Positions 1-13,000 of a stretch of 64,000 nt of DNA are shown piece by piece. This stretch comes from Liolophura sinensis (taxonomy: Eukaryota > Mollusca > Polyplacophora > Chitonida > Chitonidae), in NCBI RefSeq assembly GCF_032854445.1, contig NC_088295.1, positions 21,129,385 through 21,193,384 of the forward strand, written 5' to 3'. A program made the position numbers and the translations under genes. Within the stretch, counting starts at the first letter, position 1. Each line of letters starts with the position of its first letter. The notes under the pieces are model-generated. The model saw only the letters and a list, made by a program, of their open reading frames with translations, did no database searches and was not told where the DNA came from.

Positions 1-705
1 GTAATTAAATCAATTGTATAGTAAACTCAATGCGGGCCTTGGAAAACCAGTGTTTAAGTTGAAGGAAATAACCGTTGTAGCCAATAAATCGTTACAGATC
101 AATTCACAAATGTGTACCCATTCATCAAATATTAACCCTGTAGCTCCAAACCTCAAACTTGAGTTAAGTTACGAAAGTATATAGCACAGAATTAAGCATG
201 TATCTGCATTAGATTTTACTAAAATAAAATGACAACCTGATCACCATGACAGTTTGGACAGGTGGGCGTGTATCTCTTGCAGAGTCGTGCCTGTGTGTAT
301 ATATCTACAAAATGTTTAATCACCGGAGTTGCATACCAAACTACTACGAACACTGGAGAAACTGAAAGGTGAATAGCAATGTGGTTGCTATGGTAACGTC
401 CGATTATGACAGGTGTGGACACAAGCATGTGTATATAGTCTATCGCCTAAACTTGAAATTGGGTTAATATATCCGTAAGGTTATGTGATTATAAGTTGTA
501 ATTAATAGCTTGTATATCTCTTGCAAAACTGAGCAAACTTTGAATGGTTTCGTCAGCAGTGTTTTATGGCGTAGGTTGAAATCGCACTGTTCAAATGCAA
601 TCTAGCATATGCAGCTAGGCAAATATGTAGGCCTATACATCATAAGGCTTTTTGTCATAATATCACCCATAAATAGGAGTTTAACAATATGGAAATTTAA
701 GTCAT
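1..705. other. Intergenic, no feature seen
   Basis: AT-rich unique-looking sequence. The short open frames here have no recognisable domain and no exon-like splice context. Confidence 0.5.
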
Positions 706-1078
706 CTAAATTTTTATATTTACCAAAAAAAAAAAAAAAAACGAAAAGGGCCTAGAAATTGTGGTACAATCGACAATATGATTTTGTAAATATGTTCCAT
801 CTTGGTAAACAGTAGTGTCCTTATAATAAGAATTATCATATATTTCCTTCACTGTTTCGTTTATTTCGGGATTATGTACTGCCGGACGGTCGCCAGGTTT
901 ACTGAATGTAAAGGAGCAGGCTTTCTTAATTATTTGCAGCATCTTCTGTTTGTAATCGTATTCATATGTGAATAGATAAATGTCTACTAATATGCGAGCA
1001 AAAGTAGTACTCATTGGGATACCCTTATGTTATTGATGTATTGCTCTGTCGAATTTCATATAGATGTTATTAATCATA
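706..1078 (-). pseudogene. Degraded Penelope-like reverse-transcriptase fragment
   Basis: Read on the minus strand, about 120 codons resemble the reverse-transcriptase core of Penelope-like elements. In order they show LLDNIYMKF, an in-frame stop (about 1029), KGIPMSTTFARILVDIYLFTYEY and then KACSFTF. As I recall, the family has IGIPMGTNCAPLLADLFLYSYE followed by FNFTFRYIDD. The key Tyr-Ile-Asp-Asp motif is missing: the stretch after SFTF reads SKPGD. A shared IYxxxxxKDTT segment follows, and the fragment ends in a T-run (A-run on the plus strand, 725-740). The stop, the lost active site and the short length show a dead copy. No other part of the element is recognisable nearby. Another reverse transcriptase type is possible but fits less well. 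Confidence 0.5.
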
Positions 1079-1687
1079 AGTTCGAGTAGCCCTATAAACA
1101 ATGCAACCTGAAATGAAAAAATGCCTTGTAAGGTCTGATATATATGAAATGATGGCCTGAAACAACTGAACAATCAACTTACTACGGCGCTAGATTAAAT
1201 CTTGGTGAGGGATTGTATTATAGAAAGTTGAGAATTCCGACGTGCGTGGATACGGTCTATTAGTGCCTAGTTTATTGTGTCAAGTTACTGACCAAATTTT
1301 CCACGTGTAATATATGTTCATCCAGTCTGCTCAAACAGCCTTATGCATGAACAGTGAGAACAGATGAATCTATGACCAAATCACACTAAAACTGAGTTGA
1401 GTGTGCACGAGTCTTATGTTTATGAATAAGGATCTAGAACCAACCTAAATCCAATTAAAATTCGTTGGTCATGTCCTTTATAGTATTTCACCCGAAATTT
1501 GATATCTTAAAAAATATAAAGGCATATAAGGGCCTTAAAATATTACTTTGAATGTCAACATTTAAGTTTTTCTGATAAGAAAAGAACCAAAAACAACTCT
1601 TAAATAACCGTATATAAGGCGGATGAATCATTCAATCGAGCAAAATGTGTCATTTGAAAAATGCCAAACTTTATGTGAAACACAGAG
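1079..1687. other. Intergenic, no feature seen
   Basis: AT-rich sequence between the reverse-transcriptase remnant and the 37-bp array. I see no exon, RNA gene or clear repeat. Confidence 0.45.
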
Positions 1688-2068
1688 CTCGGTAATTGTC
1701 TGCTGCCAACAAATGCTACAAGTGATGGTCAATTGTCCCCTACCAACAAATGCTACCAGTGATGGTCAATTGTCCCCTGCCAACAAATGCTACAAGTGAT
1801 GGTCAATTGTCCGCTGCCAACAAATGCTACCAGTGATGGTCAATTGTCCGCTGCCAACAAATGCTACCAGTGATGGTCAATTGTCCCCTGCCAACAAGTG
1901 CTACAAGTGATGGTCTATTGTCCGCTGCCAACAAATGCTACCAGTGATGGTCAATTGTCCGCTGCCAACAAATGCTACAAGTGATGGTCAATTGTCCGCT
2001 GCCAACAAATGCTACCAGTGGTGGTCAATTGTCCGCTGCCAACAAACACTACAAGTGATGGCCAATTT
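1688..2068. repeat. 37-bp minisatellite, about 10 copies
   Basis: Units start at 1703, 1740, 1777, 1814, 1851, 1888, 1925, 1962, 1999 and 2036, exactly 37 bp apart, each beginning CTGCCAACAAATGCTAC with small changes. Two subtypes (CTACAAG and CTACCAG) nearly alternate: A B A B B A B A B A. The last unit decays after 2060. Since 37 is not a multiple of 3, the open frame across it (1935-2129) cycles through all phases and is not a gene. Confidence 0.93.
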
Positions 2069-2860
2069 TAAGACATGCACTGCGCAAAGGAAGAATGAAG
2101 TTCAAAACCGTCCCATGCAGAAAATATAGTTGAAAGCTTCATCGATAAAATCAGAGTTGATTTCCTTGTTAGAAGTCTTTTATGGATAACATATAACTAA
2201 TGCATGGCCAAAGTTGGATACAAGATCTTTTGGGTTGTTCGCCGCATTGGCCTAAAGTTAGCCAAATGTGCCTCCGGAGATTGAGGAGCATACTGGGTTT
2301 CGGGGGCCTAGGTGGTCCCTTCGTCTTTGATCTGCCAGGTCAAAACCCATTCCGCGGCCAATACAAACATAAGTGTACCATCTGGGCAGTCATGCTGTTA
2401 CTTTTAAATGTAGTGAAGAATATATTTCTTTCATACCCTTTGCATATACATTATTCAAAAAGCTGTAATTAATATCTACCGCCCGCATGGTAAACGAGAA
2501 GGAGTTTAATAAATTTAAATTCATTAACTTTTTTAATATGGTCACATTCACACGAGAACTGGCTCAGGTCTGTCAATGGTGAATACGATCTTTACCCATC
2601 CGATACTGACTCTTCACATTCCAAACGTGACTTCCCTGAATTACACATACATGTTATACTGATGAGAATTTCAAACAGCTCAATGAACAAGGGGAATCCC
2701 GTGATGTAGTGTCACGTCAACTTTTGTCTATGGCAAAATCAAGAATTTAATGCTAGATTCGCCTCTTCGTCTACATTATACAGGAGAAAGGTCCACAAGA
2801 TTTTTATTTATTCCTGAACATATACACGTGTACAAATAGTTATGAGACAATATACATTTT
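2069..2860. other. Intergenic, no recognised feature
   Basis: A somewhat GC-richer patch at 2200-2370 carries a 90-codon open frame without a recognisable domain. I do not call it a gene. Confidence 0.4.
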
Positions 2861-3061
2861 ATTACCGGTTTATTTGCTTATTTATTTAACTGATTGGTGT
2901 TTTACGCCGTACTCAAGAATATTTCACTTATACGACGGTGGCCAGCATTATGGTGGGAGGAAACCGGCAGAGCCCAGGGGTAACCCACGATCATACCCAG
3001 GTTGCTGCCAGGTCTTCCCACATACGGCCGGAGCGGTAGCTAGCATGAATTACCGGTTTAT
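2861..3061 (-). mobile_element. 5'-truncated MetaSINE-like SINE with 13-bp target-site duplication
   Basis: On the minus strand the copy ends in GTACGGCGTAAAACACCAATC plus an A/T-rich tail. ATTACCGGTTTAT is repeated exactly on both sides (2861-2873 and 3049-3061), the mark of LINE-driven target-primed insertion. The element itself is 2874-3048 and lacks the tRNA-like head. Confidence 0.85.
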
Positions 3062-3539
3062 ATGGTCCATAAAAGCCATCTTTCAACCCTGACTGCATTT
3101 CATTCAGTGAAAAAAAATCTAAAAAATATGTAAAGTTTTTTTCACTTACAGCTGTTAGCAATCTCTCTTCCCATGTTTACCTTATTTTTAGTGTTTATGC
3201 ATCCACTTTTTTGACTTTCTTTCAAAGTTCTATTCTGATTCGGCCAACTGTTGTCAGATCATAATTTTTGTCTGCTGTTCATGACTTGAGTAACAATGAA
3301 CGATTCACTTGTGATCAGTCGAATTAATACAGAATTAGTTTGTCTTCCATAAAGAAGTTAATGATCGATTGTCAAGTTGTCAAGTGCATAAAAGTCACTT
3401 CGCGGTGTTCCTCCTGCGTAGGTCATTATAAGATGCGCAATAACCATGGTTATGGGGAACATTTTTCTTGACCTCAAGACAGTAAAAAAAAAGCATGATA
3501 TGGACCTATCCAATGATTGATTAAGATCTTGAATATTTA
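3062..3539. other. Intergenic, no feature seen
   Basis: AT-rich sequence between two SINE fragments. No exon or RNA gene is visible. Confidence 0.45.
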
Positions 3540-3680
3540 TTTATTTGACTGGTGTTTTCGCCGTACTCAAGACTATTTCACTCATTCGGCCAGCATTATG
3601 GTGGAATGAAACCGGGCACAATCCGGGGGAAACCCACGACCATCCACAGACTGCTGACAGACCCTGTCGTGAATTCACCG
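3540..3680 (-). mobile_element. SINE fragment (MetaSINE-like), diverged
   Basis: The minus-strand copy matches the 3' domain (TTTATTTGACTGGTGTTTTCGCCGTACTC on plus, then CATTATGGTGGAA and CCACGACCATC). The 5' part is lost or diverged. No clear target-site duplication. Confidence 0.75.
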
Positions 3681-4184
3681 AATGCACTGGATTCACGGTA
3701 CATGTGAAATGTGCGCCAAATAGAGACAATAAGAAACACTCGGAAACTGTTCTCCGAGATCCCAAGTGTTATATTGCATGCGCCGTAGAAGTGCGGGGAA
3801 CGTAGGCCTTTCATCCTTACAGCTAGCGCTGTAAAAAGCTTTCAAAGGAACATATGCAAGCACATATTGAAGCATGCATGCACATTTTCTTTGAATTCAT
3901 ATCACAACTTTATGCTTGAAATACCGAATGACTAATTTCCTGCAGTTAATATGAAATATTGTACACAATATTCAGTGGTATCACCTAACTTTTATATAAG
4001 ACTTTGTTGAGTTATAATACGTATGATATTGCACAATCCTCCTTTACACTCGTTTTAATGTACGTTTCACATCACTTGAGTCTCCATCAACTAAAATCCT
4101 ATCACAAGGTTGTTTTCATGTATCAGAATTGTTTCTGTGCTATCATATTTATACGACCACGTAAATATAATGCTGAAGACAAGG

Positions 4185-6255
4185 GGCGTGGTACCCTAGG
4201 CAGACACATCCACATCAAACTTCCTACCAACTATCCAATGCCCTGAAGGCAAAAAATGTGGAACGCTGTCACATTCACAGTAAAGTTCCTGCCAATCAGT
4301 AAATGTCTCGAGGACAATGAGCGTGGCAACATAGGTAGTCACATTCACAGTAAAGTTCCTGCCAACCAGTAAATGTCTCGAGGACAATGAGCGTGGCAAC
4401 ACAGGCAGTCACATTCACAGTAAAGTTCCTGCCAACCAGTCAATGTCTCGAGGACAATGAGCGTGGCAACATAGGCAGTCACATTCACAGTAAAGTTCCT
4501 GCCAACCAGTAAATGTCTCGAGGACAATGAGCGTGGCAACATAGGCAGTCACATTCACAGTAAAGTTCCGGCCAACCAGTAAATGTCTCGAGGACAATGA
4601 GCGTGGCAACATAGGCAGTCACATAGTCACAAACTTCCTCCCAACCAGCCACTACCTTGAAGACAATGGGCTTTGAAACCCAAGGCAGTCACATTCACAC
4701 CACAGTAAACTTCCTCCCAACCAGCCAAATACCTTGAAGAAAATAGGCGTTGAAATCCTAGGCAGTCACATTCACGTCACAGTAAACTTCCCGCCAGTCA
4801 GTCGATGCCCTAACGACAATGGGAAATGAACCATAGGCAGTTGCCTTCCCACCACAGTAAACTTCCTCCCGATCACCCAGTACCCTGAAGACAATGCGGG
4901 TTGAATTCTAGGCAGTCACATTCACAGTAAATTTCCTGACAACCAGTCAATGCCCTCAAGACAGTGAACACCAGGCAGTCACACTCACAGTAAAGTTTTT
5001 GTCAACCAGTAATGTCCTGAAGACAATGGGAGTTGAACCCTGGAAGTTACACAGTAAACTTCCTGACGACCAATGAATCCACTGAAAACAATGAACCTCA
5101 GGTTGTCATATTCACAGTAAAGATCCTGCCAACCAGTGAATGCCCTGAAGACAATGAACCCCAGGCTGTCATATTCACAGCAAAGATCCTGCCAACCAGT
5201 AATGTCCTGAAGACAATGGGAGTTGAACCCTAGGCAGTTACATTCACATAAAACTTCTTGACGACCAGTCATTGCCCTAAGACAATCAGGTTGGGAGTTG
5301 AACCCTAGGCAGTTACATTCACAGAAAAGTTCCTGCAAATCAGACAATGTCCCGAGGACAATGAGCGTGGCAACATAGGTAGTTACATTCACAGTAAAGT
5401 TCCGGCCAACCAGTCAATACCTTGTAGACAATAGGAGTTGAACACTAGGCAGTCACATACACACCACAGTAAACTTCCTCCCAACCAGCCAAATACCTTG
5501 AAAACAATGGTCGTTGAAACCCTAGGCAGTCACATTCACGTCACAGTAAACTTCCCGCCAATCAGACAATGCCCTAATGACAATGGGAAATGAACCATAG
5601 GCAGTTGCCTTCCCACCACAGTAAACTTCCTCCCAATCACCCAATACCCTGATGACAATGGGGGTTGAATTCTAGACAGTCACATTCACAGTGAAGTTCC
5701 TGCCAACCAGTCAATGTCTCGAGGACAATGAGCAAGGCAACATAGGCAGTCACATTGACAGTAAAGTTCCTGCCAACCAATCAATGCTCTGAGGACAATG
5801 GGAGTTGAACCCTAGGCAGTCACATTAAGAGTAAAGTTCCTGCCAAGTCCTGAAGACAATGGGAAATGAACCACAGACGGTCCCCTTCCTATCACAGAAA
5901 ATTTCCTTCCAACCAATGGTCACAATGGGCGTGGCAACATAGGCAGTCATTCATCTCACAGTAAACTTCCTGCCAAGCAGTCAATATCTTAAAGACAATG
6001 TGTGTGGCACCCTAGACAGTCACATATCACACTAAACTTCCAGACTACCAGTCAATATCCTAAAGGCAATGGGCATGGTGCCCTAAGTAGTCACAAATCA
6101 CAGTAAATTTCTGGACTACCAGTCAATGCCCTGAAGACAATGGCCATCGCACTTTAGGCATTCACACTCTATAGTAAACTTCCTGCCTACCAGTCAATGA
6201 CATGAAGATGAGTGTGGTACCTAAGGCAGTTACATTCACACCACAAATAAACTGA
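4185..6255. repeat. Long tandem array of ~70-bp units
   Basis: About 28 units of 65-80 bp, built on GGCAGTCACATTCACAGTAA, then AGTTCCTGCCAACCAGT, then GAGGACAATGAGCGTGGCAA. Copies in the core (about 4265-4625) are nearly identical at an exact 70-bp spacing. Towards both edges they diverge and gain or lose bases such as an extra ACCACA. Open frames of up to 135 codons cross it on both strands, but they only reflect the repeat. Confidence 0.93.
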
Positions 6256-6936
6256 CAAACCTGCTGACTTATAGCTTCATAAAACCTCAGTTCAACAGGA
6301 ATTAAAACATACAATACCTTGAGTCATACAAGACAAACAGACATAAGCAAGCACAGGACCCAGACAGGTCAATACTGAAATCAATCATAAAATAGTTGAC
6401 AGATATTGGACAACAAAAAGAGGAGACAACCAAATAATAGTAATAATAGGTCATGTTTATTTATCTGGCAAATGGCATGGTTTACCAAGAAAATTTCACA
6501 AGCTGAAGTAGAGAGCTTGCCGATTCTGTTCAGTATGGTCTATATATGTACCATCAGGTCTTTGTAGGATTATGATACATTTTGTCTTTGCAAACTAATT
6601 TCATCGATGATCAGTTTAGATATAGGCCCTACTGCATTTTATACTGCAAGCTAGACTTGTTTCCTCAGGACTTCCAGCTTTCCAGGATAGAAGTGATGAT
6701 GGTGCATCACACATTTGCACTTTGCCCTCACTGTGCTAAGGGTGATGTCACAGTGGATTAACAGAGTTTGTGACCGGCCACTTGAATGCTCTCACAGCTT
6801 ACTGTTTCCTAAAGGGGCATTTAGTAAAAGCTGCAGAGCTTCCACTTAAAGACATCAAGTCAGAGATTGTAGCCAGTTAGCTGAATGGTAAGTGGAAATG
6901 GTCTCTTATATTGGAAAGACACTTCATATTTGTTCT
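6256..6936 (-). other. PRPF31: PRPF31 3' UTR and downstream flank
   Basis: No coding sequence. The stop codon of PRPF31 is at 6937-6939. A minus-strand AATAAA lies at 6461-6456, giving a 3' UTR of roughly 500 nt. Confidence 0.5.
6456..6461 (-). terminator. PRPF31: Probable PRPF31 polyadenylation signal AATAAA
   Basis: TTTATT on the plus strand reads AATAAA on the gene strand, about 480 nt past the PRPF31 stop. It is the first canonical hexamer I see there. Confidence 0.5.
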
Positions 6937-7041
6937 TCATTTCTGTTTTAACTTGAGAAAACTTGCTGTACTTGAGAAATATTTCTGGTTCGCTTCTTGC
7001 ACCCTTTTCTCAGCTGCTTGTGGATTGACAATCTCTAAACC
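6937..7041 (-). CDS. PRPF31: PRPF31 exon 13 (last) with stop
   Basis: 105 nt, coding GLEIVNPQAAEKRVQEANQK, YFSSTASFLKLKQK and TGA. Acceptor TGTTACAG. The match to the family C-terminus is clear. Confidence 0.95.
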   Translation of the reverse strand, partial: GLEIVNPQAAEKRVQEANQKYFSSTASFLKLKQK

Positions 7042-10000
7042 CTGTAACAAAATGATGAAAGTTAAGAAAGTGATAGACACATTTAAGGAAATGTACGGCC
7101 AACAGAAAAGGACAGACCAATGTCACCCAGCAAATGAATTTACCACAGGGTGTGTATAAAATGTGTGTATGCTTTGGATTTGACGTACTTAACAATTTTT
7201 TAATTATAATTAAGGGGCAAGGGGTCATTAGGTGTGTACGTTTACTGTCTCTTCTTGTGGCACTGCGAGTTCATGCTGCCAAAGTGCTGCGGCCAATGAA
7301 ATATCATGGTGAATACACCTGACATAACACCCAATCCTGTTTCCTTATTTGAGTGCCAAGTGGGGCAGCAACAAAGATCATTTTTGAAGTCTTTGGTATG
7401 ACCCGACCCAGGTTTGATCCTGGGTCCCCCAACTTCGAGGCGGACACTCTAACTATTAGGCCACAGAAGCAGTCCTTCACACTGTTTCCAACAATCCTGT
7501 AGCAAGATTCTATCAGTAATAATTGTAAAGGACATCGAAATATTTATTTCAAAAAACAGCTCTTCATGCTTAAATACATCAGTTATTTTAAGAAACCAAC
7601 TACATCTGTTTAATGAACAGCAGTTTTCATTACATTATCATTTTACAGACAAGAAAACTTTTCAAATTTCATATGCAAAACACGCAAAGGGAATCAAGGT
7701 TGAGCACAAATACATCTTTACATGTGTTTTTGTCAACGTAAGTAGCAAGAGGAGGTGTGTAGAAGTGTGTATCATCTGAACAAAGGCTCTCTAGTTTAGA
7801 TATGTTATTGATTAATAGTCCACAAGACATATGTTAGCTCTCACCTGTAGAGGTGTGAAGGCTACACTGGATGCTGTTCCTGCTATCTGCTTCTTCACTG
7901 TTGTACTTCCTCCCCATACATTGTTCTGCTTGGAGAGTTTTTGCTACAAGTAAAATGCAGGAAATGTCCATAATTAGACATGACAGATTACTATATGTTA
8001 CTGACTGCAAATAGCCATGATCCCACTGAATTATACAGTATAAACCTAGCATTCTGCAACCATGTCCAAATTAACAGGCAACTTTGGATACAACATAATC
8101 AAAGGAACAGAAGATTTTAAATCTTGACATCAGAAAAGATGTTGGTGAATAAATTTTAACCTTCAAGCTACTATGGGTAGGTTTACTTATGAAAAAGTCT
8201 TAAATGAGTAAAAATGACCTGCATATATAGGAATCAACATTGTTATAGCTGATTTATTTGATGCCTACACTCAGGGTAGGACTGGTGAGTTAAAAATGTT
8301 TATGTATCAAAGTGTATCATACAGAAAATGAGCTGCGTGTGTTACCTGTAAAGTTTTGGAGATCCTGGCCTTTGTTTTTGAGTCTACAGCTGGTCCTCGG
8401 ACTCTGCCTGAAGCGGTTTTTCCACCCAGTGTGCCCAATGAGAAGCCAAGGTCATCCTGGTAAGCATCCTCTTCAATCTGTAAACAAGAACACCTTCTCC
8501 ATCTCAAGTTTTTACACAGCTTTTTAGGTGTGTTTGTTTTCATTTAAACCGGCATTAATATACTCTACGTATAGGTTATCTCACACCTGTGCCAGCTGTC
8601 AGAACTGTACCAGAAAGTGAACATAATTGGACTAACACAGATGGAACCCACAGTAACTTATGAATGCAAAGATAAATTAAAATAAACGATGTCTCCTGGA
8701 ATTTATCTGATAAATTTAACAGGGTTTAAACACTGTAGCAAAGAATGTTTGACTTTTACGATAGCAATGAGGTCTGATGGTGAAGGAAACTAAACACAGC
8801 TTGAAGAAAATCATTACAGTAACTACTACTCAAAAGAACATGTGAAACTACCTGATTTAAAGCTCAGTAGAACCAGCGACAGCTGGGTTTGAGCACACAA
8901 ATATGAATCTGCCTGCCACTGTTAGATAGACTAATAAATGTCCACTGACCTCTGCAAAGTTCATTCTGTTTGCCTGCCTTCTCATTTCTGTAAGTCCAAG
9001 ACGTTCCTTCATCTTGCGAGCTCTGAAAACATTTATATTTTCATGCATATTCAATCACGTTTTAGACAAAATCCATCTGATATAAGAATGTAAGAATATT
9101 TTTTTGTCTTCAATATGCAGCTGAAGGACTATACAGAAACAAACACTAAAGCATCATTATAAATGTGAACATTTGCTGAATCATTACATCTTTGAAAGTT
9201 TTAAGTACTGCTGTGCTACAAGCTGCCTTGGGCCCTCTGGGGTTAAGGTGCGCGTCTGCGAGGTGCAATGACCCAGGAGCCTCTCATTAATGCAATCGAT
9301 GTGAGTTCAGCTCAGGCCGGCTTTCTCTCCTCTCCACCAGAAAGTCTGCCAGCAACCTGCTGATGGTCGTGGGTTTCCCTCGAACTGTGCTGGTTTCCAC
9401 CCACTATAATGCTGGTCGCTGTCATATAAGTGAACTACCCTTCAGAACAGCGTAAAAGCACCAATCAAATAATTAAATAAATACAAGCTGCCTTGAGTTT
9501 TGATCATTTATTTGACTGTTGTTTAACTCCCTTACTCAAGAATATTTCACTCATACAATTGTGTCCAGTTCATACAACTGTCAACCACCATCTTTCACCA
9601 GGTACTTGACAAACTTTCTGATCACACGCAAATGGATTTGTCAAGTGCTGATCAGGTGCTTGTCTGGAGTTTTCAATAAATATCAATTATTTTGTATCAA
9701 CTTTTATTATGACAAAGTCAAAATGATTGACCTTCTGCCCCCTCTCTTCTTGCGCTGAGAATCTATAGGCGGGGCAAGTGGTTTGACCTGTTTCACAGGT
9801 GGAGGTTCCTGTAACTTGTCCAGTTTCTGCATGATCTCTGCTTTTAGATTATCTCCCACTGTTCCATCCAGACTCTCATGAAAACTGTCCACTCTAGCAG
9901 CAAGGGTACACTTAGCAGCAACCAAACGGGCGGCCTTCTTCCTCAGATCCTGCACACACAAAGTTACTGCTTTCATACAAATGTATAATTTTAATCTATA

Positions 10001-13000
10001 ACTGCAAATGATTTAGGCTAATTAAAATAGTTCTATCAACACTGGAGAGCGATGCAAAATGACTCAGTCTACTTGCGTGGTCCAGTTCCAAGTTGATGCA
10101 TTTTTCTACAGTATATCTATACATGGATTTCAGATTTGGACACATAGCTGGTAGGCCACAACTGCTAGGCTCTTGCCTATCCTATAAGAGCTGATATTTT
10201 CCAGCCCCACCAGGTAGAGGATGATGAATACCTCATGTTGTGCTGCAGGATGTACAAATTAGACAGATAGAAGGTAGTCCTACAGGAGTTTTTTTGATCA
10301 AAATCAAAGAGATAATGCATTGTGTCATTTCATATCATGGAAAGGACGGTCAATCAGTGAAGGCATATATAATTTATAGCTCATAACATTTTAACTAGCC
10401 AGATTGGATAACATCTTTATAGCCGAACGATACCATGCAGTATATAGATCAGATGTGGTAACACAAACCTAACAAAGACGCTCATGCTTAATAGAATAGA
10501 ATAGAATATAACACTGCTATTTCCCCCTAAAACCTGTCTGCTGCTCCTTACCGCTGGTGTATCCTGAACTATTTCTGAGTGGAAGACGTAGCCTGTGTGA
10601 GGCTGGATAGCTGTGGAGGAGAATCCTGACAATGTTCTCTTCTGCGCACCTAATACCTGAATGTTACATGATGGCATCTTGGAGAGGTTAGTCAGGCCTC
10701 CAGCTGAACCTGGAATAAGTCAGTACAAAGCCGTTGGTAGTGTCAGATCATCATACAAAGGGCAAACAACCAAACAAACAAAAAAATTGGTAAAAACCGA
10801 GAGTTAGCTTCCTGTCTTTTTATGATCATTATTAAGAACTTACTTATAAGTATCATAACAGACTGCAGCTTGGAGAGTAAAACCAGAGCAAAAACAAACT
10901 CCCAAACTAAGTACTAGCAAGATGCATTATGGAAACTGGTGGGCATTTCACATCACACATTCATCTTCATACTACACATTCACACAACTGTACTGTGACC
11001 TGCACTTATGTTTGCTAGTGTGACATATTGAAATATCAAAAATAAATTTCCTTGAAGTCAAGTAAAGAATTAGACCTCCGCCTAGTAAAAAAGTAAAGAC
11101 TTAAGAGAGGCTTTAAATCTAGATCTAAACTGGGAATTTCCTAACATTACAAGAAAACTAGGAACTAGAGAAAGGCGGAAAAATACAAACAACTGAATAG
11201 TCTTGTCGGTTTAAGTGTCATAGTTATTTTGCAAAACTTGGAATTAGAAGTAAATGTCCAAGTCGTTAAAATACAACAGTCATATTCTTGGGAGAGAGAT
11301 CCAGAATTGCTGTAGGAAACAGTTACAGTTTTCCGCTATTCATGCTGTATGACTGGATTCTTCCTCTTCTTTTACTTTTTAAGGCAAAAACCTCTAAAAG
11401 TCGAATTCTACAACCCTCGGCCATACTGGTATTACATATAAAGAGGACGCTCAAAGACTATAAATCTCATGTCTTACTCCCTTGGTGCATGTGAAAAGGG
11501 ATGAGACAGAAAAAACAAGTCTATTATGAAATGGGATGTTGCTTTCGCTGACAATGGATGGATAGATATCACACACCAGAACAGAACAACGTTTTGGGAC
11601 ATATTTGTTTCCATCCTCTACGAAAGCCATTGTGACATCATGACAGAAAGGTTAAACATATGTAACCAGTATATGGCGGACAATCTGCAACTACGTCATA
11701 GAAAGATAGACCAAATACATGTTGTAACGTACTAATGTTACTTACCCATGAGTTTGGCAGCAATTGGTGCACCAACAATAATAGAGAGATTAGGGGCGAT
11801 AAAGGACATTCTGGATTCGACATACTCAAATATCTCTGACTTGTAATTATTCAAATCCACAGCCTGCAAAGTGAACAATTAGGTATTTAACATGTAGTGA
11901 AATTTTTCTTTTTACACGAAATCATGAACATCATTACATGCACATGCACTACCAGTTTTAAGTTATATCATCAAAACATATTTACTTGTGATGACAATCA
12001 ATCACACTGAAAAGTACCACAGAAATGAAGTCCATGTACCTACCATATCACAAGCTTCTATCACCAATGCCATATCTTCCTCTCCAAGTTCAGAACTACC
12101 AATGACAAGTGACAATAAAATATACTGCAAGTTTTCTGGAAGATTCCTTCCAGGGAGCTAAAGTAATTTACATTTTACTAACTGTTTTTACCGTGAAACA
12201 CGACAGACACAGGCCAAGTAAACATTATACAAGATGCTTGTTTATGATAAAGGTAAATTATACCTAAAATATGTGGTGATAATTTTTTTAAGTATTTTTT
12301 AAACTGAGAAATGAACAGCTAAATGTTCTTCTTATAAAGTGGGATTTATTGTCCACAACAAAAAAGTAGAGAAAACAACAACCATTGTATCAGACATAAA
12401 TCTTCTGACAGTACCACATTTCCCTGAGTAATTGATCTATGAAGATTGTCAGCACTAACCCTTGTGTGGTGGAGGCTGTAACACTAACCACCATGATGGT
12501 AGCTGGAGTCAGTATTTCCTGTAAAACTTCACTACTCTTGGAGTTCTCCAGGATATTGTTACCTAATTCCTGAAAACACAACCAAATATCACTACATGTG
12601 CCACAAAGAGGCCATATGCATACAAAACAATCATCAAATGAATACAATGCTGATATTTATGTAAGCCCTCACAATGTTACTCCACTGATAATTTTGGATA
12701 CCTGTCAAATCATTCTTCATGGCTCAAGGGGCCCATTAAAGATTGCTTTACAAACAAATTTCCTAGGGGAAGGACTGCAATAAAACACAAAAGTTAAATA
12801 TACTAGATGATGACAATTAGCATAACCATTTCAGTTAACTGTTGATTTGTCGTCTCCAGCCCCCTTTTCTCTCTAGTGGTCGGGTAAGAGAATTCTGAAA
12901 CATGGTTTTAAATGTCTTATATAGTGTTTGTCAAAAAAATCCTACCTTTACTGTCCTACAATAATCCATTGGAATTGGGACCAATGATTCCAGTTCAGGA

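Noticed and set aside
1688-2068. CRISPR-like array
   Set aside because: The units are contiguous without spacers, and the DNA is animal. It is a minisatellite.
4985-5392. 135-codon open frame on the minus strand
   Set aside because: It lies wholly inside the 70-bp array. The peptide only reflects the repeat.
7380-7475. Functional tRNA gene on the minus strand
   Set aside because: A and B boxes are visible, but the acceptor stem does not close and a SINE body follows inside a target duplication. It is a SINE head.
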